DNA of 64,000 nucleotides, from positions 1 to 64,000 of the forward strand of contig JAIVFH010000121.1 in NCBI GenBank assembly GCA_025765595.1, in the 5' to 3' direction. The DNA comes from Obelidium mucronatum. Taxonomy: Eukaryota; Chytridiomycota; Chytridiomycetes; Chytridiales; Chytriomycetaceae. Numbering within the stretch: position 1 is the stretch's first letter; the number at the start of each line of letters is the position of its first letter. Below, in pieces: positions 46,875-55,912 of this stretch. Both the position numbers and the translations under genes were made by a program. Under the pieces are notes generated by a model. It ran no database searches. It saw nothing but the letters and a program-made list of their open reading frames with translations, and was not told where the DNA came from.

Positions 46875-47217
46875 CGTCCAAGTCACGGAGTCCTTGTACA
46901 TATACACTTTGTTGGTTCTCCCAATGTCCCGATGAATATCTCAACACATTGATGTCCAGGTTAAAAATAGTTCAAAATACAAAGCACATGTTTTATTTCA
47001 ATTTTTGTGCAAAAGAGACTTAAAGACAGCTTGTCACTTCAAGTGAAAGTAAAATTGAAACTCTGGAATCACAAAGCACAGAAAGGAAGAATAGCAGCAA
47101 TGAATTTGAGTCTTAACTATCGAATTTATTTCATCAACTTTGTTTTTGCTCTCTTGATCCGACGCCATTTCTTGTTCGGTTTTGTTTGTAATAAAGACTT
47201 TGTGGGAATATTCCATT
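46875..47217. other. Intergenic, no gene recognised
   Basis: AT-rich terminator and promoter sequence between the sugar transporter and the zinc-finger gene. Short frames lack family features. Confidence 0.5.
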
Positions 47218-47689
47218 ATGGCTGCAAAGTTAGATATCACTCCAAGCACCCGATGCCCATGCGTTGCATGCAAGAAGACGATTGAGAAAGGAAGCATTCG
47301 CTTTGGTTTCTGCGGCGAAGGTGCCAACTTCAACAACTTTGCCTATGAGGTTTGTTGTCATGTCGTTCGACTTCTCCAGTGATATAAACAAGTCGTTTTT
47401 ATAGCATCTCGCGTGTGTAACTAAGATTCAGGCACAAGTCGCAAAAGTGCAACACGGAACGTTTGAGAAGATTCCAGGCTTCAAAGCTTTGGGAACTGCG
47501 CAAGAGGAAACTTTATCGGCTCTTCAGAAGAAAGTGAATTTCAAGAAGAAGAAGGCAACCACTACAGTTCCAAAAAAGAAGGTTGCGCCTGCAGCTGAAA
47601 AAGTTGTCAAAGCCTACGTGAAGTCTCCCTTGTCTCGCGAGGAACGGTTGGCCAAACGTGGTGGTGGCACTGTTGGCGCCACAGTATGA
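47218..47689 (+). CDS. Stand-alone PARP-type zinc-finger protein
   Basis: Two exons; the intron about 47351-47404 joins FAYE to HLACVTKIQ. The short protein (about 138 residues) has CVACKKTIEKGSIRFGFCG then FAYEHLACVT, matching the PARP-type zinc finger (CxxC, KGxxR, HxxC). The rest is Lys-rich (KKVNFKKKKATTTVPKKKV) and ends SREERLAKRGGGTV, with no catalytic PARP, ligase or phosphatase domain. Such fingers bind nicked or broken DNA. A small nuclear DNA-end-sensing accessory protein is the likely role. An incomplete gene is less likely because a clear stop and 3' flank follow. Confidence 0.8.
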
Positions 47690-47955
47690 AAATTACCTCA
47701 TCATCGTTCCTGTAATAGTTTGCTGAAGTTTGCTTTCATGGTTCTGATTTGGTGTTATTTCAATAAAAGGATGTGCTGCACAGAAAGGCGACTGCACGAG
47801 TGCAGTATAATATTACAAGTGAGTTCCTTATACCCAAGAAATTGTTTCCAATACACTATGCACATATTGAATATCTTTGGAATATAAGTAATAATCGCAA
47901 GAGCTAAAGAGCGCACATGGTCCAGTAAATATAGATCTAATAAATCTTCGATAGA

Positions 47956-48769
47956 ATGGCCAAACGCAGAAACCACTCGGCGATTATTCTGACAGGGACT
48001 CTATTCTCCGTTGGCTTCATTTTGTCTCTTCTTATTGACAACTTGATGCAGTCTAAGGGATTGACGGACACGCTGCACACGCAAGCACAAGAAGACAAAG
48101 CCGATCCCAGGATATATTCACACCACCGGCATCACGCCCACATGCACTTTACGTCTGATATATTCAATGTCTTGTTGATATCTCCGTGGCTGCCTGTCTC
48201 ATTTGGTCTGGCCGGGTCATTGATTGGAAACGTTTTCCCGCTCGTTGATCGATATCTTGGCTTTAAACCAAAGAAGAAATCAAGGGAATTGTCGGCTGTC
48301 GTTCGCCTTCTGGGAGGTATGCTAATTTCTGTGCGGCCTTCATTTACCCCTATTCATTGTGTAATATTTTAAACATAAGGCGTGATGGGTGTGAATTATG
48401 CCATTTCGAGACTACAGTGGATGGACCATTCTCAAGCTACTGGCGCGATTACACTACTGTCTCTAGGTCTTTGGTTCATATTTGATCGGACTTTACATGG
48501 ATTCGGAGTTTCAGTGCTCTTTGCACTTGTAGGAACCGCGTTTGGGTAAGTTGGACAAAAAAAAATCCTGACCTCGATTGCTGAAGTACTTTTTTAGGGT
48601 TGTCTTGGTTTCTCATGGGCTATACACGTTTGCATCACCCGACTTTTTGGGAATACGCGCGTGGTTTCCGTGTGTGCTTTTTCTGTCAGCAGTCTGTTTT
48701 GGTGCAATTGGTCGGCTGATGACAGATTACAGTGTGCATAAAGATGGGAAGAGTCAGAAAAAAGCGTGA
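47956..48769 (+). CDS. INSIG: INSIG family ER membrane protein
   Basis: Three exons. LTGTLFSVGFILSLLIDNLM opens, then a His-rich loop (YSHHRHHAHMHF). The Insig core is clear: ISPWLPVSFGLAGSLIGNVF, VVRLLGGVMGVNYAISRLQW, ATGAITLLSLGLWFIFDRTL, then VLVSHGLYTFASPDFLGIRA and FPCVLFLSAVCFGAIGRLM. Human Insig has the same order (WWVPPCCG, LGLWWTFDRS, YTSPDFLYIRSWLPC, GNIGRQL). Insig proteins bind sterols and control SCAP/SREBP retention and HMG-CoA reductase degradation. In fission yeast Ins1 regulates HMG-CoA reductase. Introns about 48318-48380 and 48546-48598. Confidence 0.92.
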
Positions 48770-49524
48770 AGTTATTATTATTATTGGGAATTTTTTTTTT
48801 AGAAATGCAATAAAGTCCCACTGTTTTCAGTTGCCCAGCAATGTTGTACATTTCGTGGTGGTTTCATCGAGTTGGGTTTTGGGTGCTCATTTGGTGGTCA
48901 ATTACTTGTTGTCAGTAGTATGGTATTCTGTGTTACTGTATACGTGATGACACAACGTTGTCAATGAGGTTGAAGGTGACTGTAGATACGGGACTATTTG
49001 TTTTGATATGTGAATCAATTTTTTTGAATTTTGTCCAGTAGTGGTTGAATTTTGCGCATTAGTTTCTTGTTATTTATTTGATTGTCCAAGTCTCTTTCAT
49101 AGTATGAAAATTCAAGGGCCGGTGGGTTGGAATCAAAGGTTTCTGATGCTTCTAGAGGACCTTTCACGCTAAGGACCCCTTTGGCAGCAATTTGCTTGGG
49201 ACAATATTTTTGCCAATGAAAAATATTTGCATGTGTCAATATTGTGCTCTTTATTCTGCTTTGGAGGAAGTAATTTTGGCAGATTAAATATGTGACTGAG
49301 ATGCCCTTTTTAGCACTGAATGTTTTTATAGAAATTTTAAAGAATAGTACTGCATAAAAACTGGTTTATTTGGACGATACAGTCAATACTTAAGAAAGAG
49401 CAAGAGCAAACCCTAAGAGCACATCCAGCCACCAGAGCCTGATTACAATTCCAAACTTTGACCCACAACCAGGCAGGCATGAATTTTAATTGTTTAACCA
49501 CACATTCACTGTTGTTGAAATGAA
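48770..49524. other. No intact gene recognised
   Basis: AT-rich sequence following INSIG. One minus-strand frame (49015-49239, 74 codons) shows no recognisable family. The stretch probably holds decayed transposon sequence given what follows. Confidence 0.4.
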
Positions 49525-49830
49525 CTATTTATTTGACGCAACAGCAAATCCCAAAACAAAGGCCAAAGTTCCCTTGGCAAAGATCTTCAAGTGTTCCAAA
49601 TCTGGAATACACTTTGTTATCATCACAGGTATTCCAAGATAGAATTTAAAAGCGAGGGGAATTTTGCTGGTGGCATCGTCATTCAGAAAACCAAGACAAG
49701 ACAATTCTGCGGGATTGACATCCTTCGAAGCCTTCGCTACAATCCGATAGCACCAATTGCTTCTTCCAAGCCAAGTCCATGACTGCCTACCACAAGCGTT
49801 CAAGATTCTTTGCAGTAGCCACTGGAGCAA
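49525..49830 (-). pseudogene. Fragment of a Pif1/Helitron-like helicase
   Basis: About 100 codons. The block SKIPLAFKFYLGIPVMITK then CIPDLEHLKIFAKGTLAFVL resembles the C-terminal strand region of Pif1-like and Helitron helicases (pattern FKFY.G.PVMITKNI...NGT...V.GF). The Asn of NGT is replaced and there are no Walker motifs. It is interpreted as a transposon remnant next to the copia element. Confidence 0.35.
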
Positions 49831-49879
49831 AGAATTCTAGAGTTGGCAAGACATTTGACAAAGTAGATTGGGAACTTGC

Positions 49880-50078
49880 TGTTATAATATGATAGCCGCT
49901 TATCGTATCTATTACATTACCAATGTGTGTTCAATAATAAAAGGAGAGATTCTTTGGAGAAATCACGCGTTCTTCTAGAACTCAACGCCCACGTTCCCAC
50001 TAAGTCACATAAGCCGTCGCTTAGACTTTATTGCCGATCTAACTCTGTTTATTTAATCACGCATAAAGGAAAATAACA
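49880..50078 (+). repeat. 5' LTR of the copia element
   Basis: Starts TGTTAT and ends ATAACA, a perfect six-base inverted terminal pair starting TG and ending CA as LTRs do. It is 199 bp long and followed directly by a primer-binding site and gag. An AATAAAAGG near 49936 could serve as TATA or poly(A) signal. No 3' LTR copy is found in the window. Confidence 0.65.
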
Positions 50079-50091
50079 AGTTATGAGCCCA
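50079..50091 (+). other. Primer-binding site, half-tRNA-iMet type
   Basis: AGTTATGAGCCCA lies directly after the LTR. It is complementary to the anticodon arm of initiator tRNA-Met (GGGCUCAUAAC), as in Drosophila copia, whose primer is an internally cleaved half tRNA rather than the 3' end. Confidence 0.6.
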
Positions 50092-50138
50092 AAGGCATTG
50101 TCTTTGGTGATTGTGAAAGGGAATAAAGAAACACGGAA

Positions 50139-51305
50139 ATGGCCGGCAACAAGGGGGAAGAATCAAACGCGACCGATCCTAAACAAGTGATTCTCAATGA
50201 ATCAAATTACCCAGTCTGGCAGAAACTTACGCTTACGGAGATCGGTTCTCAAAATGCGAGGACTTTGGAAGTTGATTTCAAACCTTATGTCAACGTTTAT
50301 CAACGACCAACGCCACCAAACACTTGGTTGAACAAGATGAAGCGACTTACCGAGGTAATCGATATCAGTCTTGGAACGGGTGTTGGGTCCAGTTCTGCTG
50401 CTTTGGCCGCTTCGGCTTCTGGAACAACAACGACAACTGGAACGGCAAAAACGGCTGCTGATGTTTCTTTCGAAGAGTTCGAGCAATTGGAAAAACTCTG
50501 GCAAATCGAACAAAAACGCGAAAAGCAGGACGCTGACGATGTCAAGGAGACTTTGAAAGCGATCAACGGGGGCATGTCAAAGCGAATGCAGGCTGCCTAC
50601 GCCAACTTCAACACACCTGCTACTTTATGGGCAGAGTTGAAACGTACCAAGGATCCGAAGAATCGAAAGCTCGATACTTCTGCGGCTGACGATTACAAGA
50701 CTTTGTCTATTCGCATGAATCAATCGATTCCAGACTATTTGAAGCTTGTACGCGAAACGGAAGATGCTTGTACTGCGCAAGGCTTGAAAATTCACGAAGG
50801 TTTTGAAGCGCAGCGGGAAGTTCGATTAAAGCTGGATCATCGTTTTGCGCAAGCGGTGATGAGTCTCAGCTGTACCGAATACAAAACGATCGAAGATCTT
50901 GAAAAGGCGATGATTAATCTCTGGGATGGTTATCGTCAAGCTCTTGGTCGAAACGCTCCTGGTGGTAAGTTAGCACAAGTGACCATCAATGGAAATGGGA
51001 AACGCCCTGCAACAAACCAAAAGGGCGGAAACAACGGAAACGCGAAAAGGACTTATTCTGGAAAATTACCGAAATGTCCTAAGTGTCCGGGTTATCATAA
51101 GATGACTTGGAGTTGCGAATCTTGCTGGAACTGTGGTTCTTCAGAGCATCGTCGCACGGCTTGTCCTGAAAAGGGCGATAAGAAAACGGGTTCTGCAAGT
51201 CAAATTGATTCTTCGAACGCTCCTGTTATCAGTAACGCTGCTATCGCAAGCGGTGGTTTAAAACACGTTGGATGGGTACCATCTTCGGGTTTATTGAACG
51301 GTTGA
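50139..51305 (+). CDS. copia Gag
   Basis: 388 residues, intact. The N-terminal Gag fold includes NYPVWQKLTLTEIGSQNA and PATLWAELKRTKDPKNRKLD (UBN2/retrotran_gag type). A basic stretch (NGKRPATNQKGGNNGNAKR) precedes a zinc knuckle, CWNCGSSEHRRTAC (CCHC). The frame ends before pol; the 140-bp gap to the protease frame suggests a separate or shifted pol frame. Confidence 0.85.
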   Translation: MAGNKGEESNATDPKQVILNESNYPVWQKLTLTEIGSQNARTLEVDFKPYVNVYQRPTPPNTWLNKMKRLTEVIDISLGTGVGSSSAALAASASGTTTTTGTAKTAADVSFEEFEQLEKLWQIEQKREKQDADDVKETLKAINGGMSKRMQAAYANFNTPATLWAELKRTKDPKNRKLDTSAADDYKTLSIRMNQSIPDYLKLVRETEDACTAQGLKIHEGFEAQREVRLKLDHRFAQAVMSLSCTEYKTIEDLEKAMINLWDGYRQALGRNAPGGKLAQVTINGNGKRPATNQKGGNNGNAKRTYSGKLPKCPKCPGYHKMTWSCESCWNCGSSEHRRTACPEKGDKKTGSASQIDSSNAPVISNAAIASGGLKHVGWVPSSGLLNG

Positions 51306-51445
51306 ATCTGAAAATTCGCTTCTATTTTCTTGATTCTATTTCTTTTATTTATTTAATAATTGATCGTTATTTTCGGAATTTATCTTACGCAGATGAATTT
51401 GTTTTATTTTATTTTAATAATAAGTGATTTGCTGTTGATCTTTCA

Positions 51446-53758
51446 ATGTCAAAAACGTATAAGGGTTATTTCGACCCCGGTTGCAACAAGACTCTGATCC
51501 CAGATTCTAGTTGGTTCAAAAGTTTTGTTGAGATCAAGACTCCGATTGGTCTTGCTGACAATAACTCGATGGTTGGTACGCAGCAAGGTGTTGTTCACTT
51601 TGACATCAATGGTCAAATTGTGACCATACCTGATGCGATTTATTCGAAGTCGTGTTACGTTACGCTATTTTCGGACTTGGATCTATTGGCTGGGCGACCA
51701 TCGTGGAAGTGTTCTATTGATCAAGAAGGCTCTCGCGCTGTTACGGCTGTCCAAGGTCCAGGAACTTCAATTCAAGATAGTTCATCGTTTATTTGCGAAT
51801 ATTACGAAAAGTCTACCAGCTTCTTCAGATATTATTCATCAAAGATTTGGTCATCCCAACGCAATGTATCTTCGCAAGTTGATTCACTCAGATTCGATAA
51901 ATTCAAATCAATTTAAATCTATCGCGATTCCGGATATTTATCAATGTGAATCTTGTGAGGCGGGAAAATTTAAACGCGCTTAAGTCGGATCCGAATCTCG
52001 ATGGGTCGCGATTAAAGCTCTTGGTCCGGGTGAAATGATTCATGTGGATATTACCGGAAAATTCAACACTGGATTTTATTATAATTCACGCATGTATTAT
52101 TATTTCTTGATAGTTGTGGATGATTTTTCTCGCTATTCATTCCTCCGATTATTGAACAAGAAATCTGATGCGTTGGCGGAATTGTTAGTGGTAATGGCAC
52201 TTATTGAAGTAACCACTCAACGTCAACTTCGGTTTATTCGCATCGATAATGGCGAAATTGCAACAAGCGCAATTTTCACGAATCATTGCAACGTTCGCGG
52301 TATTACGGTTGAAACCATAGTGGTGGATTATCCACATATGGATGCTGTTGCTGAGCGTACTATTGGTCACGTCAAGTCTATTGCGCGTACTATTCACGTT
52401 CACGGTCAATTCGCGAAGAATATCTGGGGATATTCATCAATTTCGGCTAATGATTTACGGAATTTGTGGCCAAATGGTCATAATAATTTGGAGTCACCTT
52501 TTATGCGGTATTTTTTGTGTAAACCGGAGATTCAGCACTTTCGTGTTTTTGGGTGCAAAGTTTCGGTGCCAATCTATAGGAAAGGCAGTAAAGGAGAGTT
52601 GTCCTCGGATGTAGCTACTAAAACGTATGTTGGACCTCACTCACCTTTGATTATTCGGTGTATTGATAGTCATGGGTCTTTGAGTTATCATCGATTCCAA
52701 GATTGCTCTTTTCATGAAACAGTATTTCCGCAATTGATTTCAGTAGATGCTACTGATTCTCAATCGTCAACGCGTGAGTTTCCGGAGGATTCTCAAATTA
52801 TGTCTGCAGATGAAGAACGGGACTTTAATTCAGAACTCGATAATGCAGTTTCTGAAATTATTAGTCTGAGAAAACGCAATTCTCTTGATAAAACGGATGT
52901 TATTGTAGATCCTTTGGTTCAGGGGGAGGAAAGTACCACTGGAAAATCAACAACACGTCAAACACGCTCTATGCGCAGCAAACGAGTGATTCGGATGAAG
53001 AGGATGAAGATTCATCTTCGGATTTTGAAGATACTATCGATGAAGTTGGTAGTCGCGCGATGTTGACGCAATCGCTAAGTGTTTTACCTATATTTCCTGT
53101 TCCAGAAACTTTGGTATATTCAATGAATGCGGTTTCTATTAAGGAAACTTCTATTGGCATGGATTGGGACGGGACTATTCCAACGCGTCACGCAGATATT
53201 CGACGAACTCAGAATATCAAGGAATGGTTAGCTGCTGAAGAAGCGGAATTGAAGAATCTCGAAAATCATAATACTTATCGTGAGATTCCTGAGTCCGAAG
53301 TTCCTGAAGGTGCGGAGATTATTCCAACGATGGAAGTCTATGCTGTAAAGAACCATAAGGATCTACCGCCGGACAAAGTCTTGAAATATAAAGCTCGAAT
53401 TGTTGCTCGCGGCGATTATCAGACTTACGGAGTGAATTTTGTCAACACGTATTCGCCAGTTATCAAGACTACAACGTTGAGATTTCTGATTGCAATGAGC
53501 ACTTGGTTGGGAATTGGAATGTTCCTTGCTGACGCGGTTGGTGCCTACTTGAATGGAGTACTTAATGTCACTGTTTACGTCAGACCGCCCGCGTGCTATC
53601 CGAAGAAAAATGTCATCTGGCTTTTATTGAAAGGTCTTTACGGTTTGAAACAAGCGGGATTATTGTGGTATCAGAAATTGTGTGATATCTTAAAATCTCT
53701 CGGTTATACTGCAAGTTATGCGGAGTGTCAGAGATTACCGAAGGAAACAGCACCATAG
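51446..53758 (+). pseudogene. copia Pol remnant (protease, integrase, partial RT)
   Basis: Frames are broken near 51846, 51985 and 53060. The protease region begins GYFDPGCNKTLIPDSSW, with Pro in place of the Ser of the usual DSG. The integrase-zinc region has HQRFGHPNAMYLRKLI and CESCEAGKF. The integrase core has MIHVDITGKF, RFIRIDNGE and HMDAVAERTIGH (D, D, E). Reverse transcriptase has KYKARIVARGDYQTYGVNF, MFLADAVGAYLNGVL and LLLKGLYGLKQAGLLWYQ, then stops matching before the YVDD box. Confidence 0.8.
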
Positions 53759-53759
53759 A

Positions 53760-55400
53760 ACATTACCCAATGAATACAATCAGAAAGCGAAAAGTCATTG
53801 GAATCAATTCTAAATACTACATGACTGTTGCATTTGCAAATTTGTGGCTGAAGAATGTGCCGTCTGTAATGCTGTAAGTGTTGGTCCTAATAGCACTCCT
53901 AATAGCGCTCCAATTTGCGCTCCTAATCGCGCTCCTAATAGCGTTCCGAATCGGAAGCGAATCGGACGCGAATCGGACGCGAATCGGAGAGCGATTAGGA
54001 GCACAATTAGGAGCGTGATTAGGAGCGCTATTAGGAGCGCTATTAGGAGTGCTATTAGGAGTGTTTGTTGCTTGTCATTTACTGACAGACTATTCCTTAG
54101 ATGTAAAATGTATACTCTGCAGAATGCATACCATTCAGCATTTCCTTCTGTTTCATCAGATACTGAGCAGTATTCAGGGATTCCTTCAGCTGCATCATCA
54201 TCTATTTTCAAGCGGGCGTATTACTTGTACCAGATGCTCCTATTGCAAGAGTACATTCAGGATCCAGCAGTTTCAGAGGCGCTTCAAGCAGCTCATGAAG
54301 ATTTTGATTATTCCTGCTTCCAACCATCTTGGGGGGAGAAGGGCAGACGGCTGTTTCCGTATTCCCTACATCTTGGAGAATACTCAAGCAATCAAGTGTC
54401 TGATAATGTAGAAGATTTGCGGTTGGCAATGAAGGAATATGTGGAGTGGATGAATGCGCACTTTGCAGTAAAATGGAAACATTCATGTGGAGAATGTCAT
54501 GTTGTTGATAGCAAAGGCCAGGAGTATAGTGCGGCAGTGATGGATGGAAAAGTGATGGGGCACTTGCTGTGCAGAGTGATTGGATGCAATTTGGACATCA
54601 TTGGGATCAATACAAAATTCTGTATCAATCATGCCAGATTGAAAAGGAAATGCATCATTTCAGGATGTGCGAATCAAAAACGAGAACGTGAGAACTCTTT
54701 TGATTACCAGCCGCTGTCGTGCAAGGAAGCAGAACATATGGAGGCGGTGGGAAAATTCTTCTCCGACCCATCAACAACAAGTGAGAAAACTGCAAAGAAG
54801 TATGGAGGAAAGACACGAGTGTCAGTCGGGCATGTGAAGGATGATGAAAGGAATCATGAGGAGTTTGGGTTCTGTTACAGCCCATTTGACAGATTCCTGC
54901 CAGGGGTGTTCCTGGTTGTGTGGAGCTGTGGGCACATTATGGACATTGGAAAGATGTACTCGTTTGAGTCCAACAAGTTTATCACAGGATTTCTTTGTCA
55001 AACATTCATGCGGCTGGATGAGTATCCTACATTCATGTTTTATGACAAAGCTTGTGTTTTTGTCAGGACTTTGAAAAACGGCGCTCAGCAAAACAAGCTG
55101 CTCCATAAGTAAGGATGTATTTGCTGTGATAGAATCTAACTTCTGTGCTTAGGATGCTATACCAAAAAATCATCTGGGTTGTTGACCGATTTCACTTCAG
55201 AAACCATAGTCGTCGAGACAGATTCTGCATGGAAAATTGTGACGCTAGGTCTTTTTCTAGGCTATACCAAGGAAACAAGCCTTTATTCAACACATCAGCA
55301 GCAGAACAGTGAGCTGGATGGTTTGAAAAAATGGGACACATTTTGCGATATTTGGACCCTCTTCAGGCAGACTTTTTTTTGTTCAGCATGGTGGACATGA
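53760..55400 (+). pseudogene. KDZ transposase copy 1 (CxC6 type), stop-interrupted
   Basis: The frame starts in a Cys cluster (CCICKFVAEECAVCN, about 53820-53870), reads in frame through a palindromic insert (53884-54062), then RCKMYTLQNAYHSAF and EQYSGIPSAASS. The CxC6 cluster is clear: AAVMDGKVMGHLLCRVIGC, KFCINHARLKRKCIISGCAN. The transposase core follows: LPGVFLVVWSCGHIM, YPTFMFYDKACVFVR, then after a 44-nt intron (55109-55152) MLYQKIIWVVDRFHFRNHSR (catalytic Asp, His), FCMENCDARSF and PLFNTSAAEQ. A TGA at 55310-55312 interrupts the catalytic-Glu helix; the frame beyond (AGWFEKMGHILRYLDPLQAD) still matches. KDZ elements are DNA transposons common in fungi. An internal ATG is at 54108. Confidence 0.75.
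53884..54062. repeat. 179-bp palindromic array inside the KDZ frame
   Basis: Left half: repeated 12-bp units CTCCTAATAGCG, CTCCTAATCGCG and similar. Centre: four GAATCGG words. Right half: GATTAGGAGCGC and CTATTAGGAGCG units, the reverse complement of the left half. The whole would fold back on itself. The KDZ reading frame stays open across it and translates as NSAP/NRAP then IRSA/IRSV tetrapeptides. Confidence 0.8.
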
Positions 55401-55609
55401 GAAATGAGCAACTTAGCAAATGTTAGTAGCCAGAGGTTTATTTGAAAAATTGATAAATTTTTATGATTAATTTTAACTATAATATCATAAAATTCTGAAA
55501 TTTTAATTTTGTATTTTTGCAATTTTTTTAAATTTTTTCAGATGGTTTGTAATTTTTGGGAATTTTTTTAGAGTGTTTTGCAGTTGACAGGTATTTTCAT
55601 AGCTAGTCG

Positions 55610-55875
55610 GTCGTCCTAATAGGACTGAGTAGCTCCTAATAGGACAATGCTCAAATTGCAGGAAAAAGTTGTTTCCTCCTAATGAGAAGTGATTAGGACT
55701 CCATTAGGAGGCGGCTAGGAGCGCCAATAGCCCTATTGGTCATTCCGAGTGGAGCCCGATTCGGGGTTACTCCTATTCGGACCCGAATCGGACCCTAGTC
55801 GGACTCCGAATCGTTTCCCGAATCGGAGTCCGGATCGGAGTCCGAATCGCGCGTGCCGCTCGCTATAGTACGTGC
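55610..55875. repeat. Transposon-end array with 23-bp terminus
   Basis: From inside to outside: CCTAATAGGAC words near 55614 and 55634, mixed CCTAATGAG and CCATTAGG words, then CCTATTCGG, CCGAATCGG, CCTAGTCGG and CCGGATCGG words every 11-13 bp. It ends in GTGCCGCTCG followed by CTATAGTACGTGC (55853-55875). That terminal 23-mer is present as an exact reverse complement at 62348-62370. This marks a right-hand end of an element extending leftwards, possibly the one carrying KDZ copy 1. Confidence 0.75.
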
Positions 55876-55912
55876 TGGAATGCACAGAACAACAAAAGTA
55901 AAAATAACCAAC

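Larger units (their letters stand above)
49880..53735 (+). mobile_element. Ty1/copia LTR retrotransposon, 3'-truncated
   Basis: LTR, primer site, gag, protease, integrase and the first part of reverse transcriptase follow in the Ty1/copia order (integrase before reverse transcriptase). Sequence stops matching soon after GLYGLKQAGLLWYQKL, before the YVDD catalytic box. RNase H, the polypurine tract and the 3' LTR are missing; KDZ sequence begins instead. The element is dead. Confidence 0.85.

Noticed and set aside
53844..54110. Pro/Asn/Arg/Ser-repeat N-terminus as a native protein domain
   Set aside because: The repeats are the translation of a palindromic array that also occurs in non-coding transposon ends.
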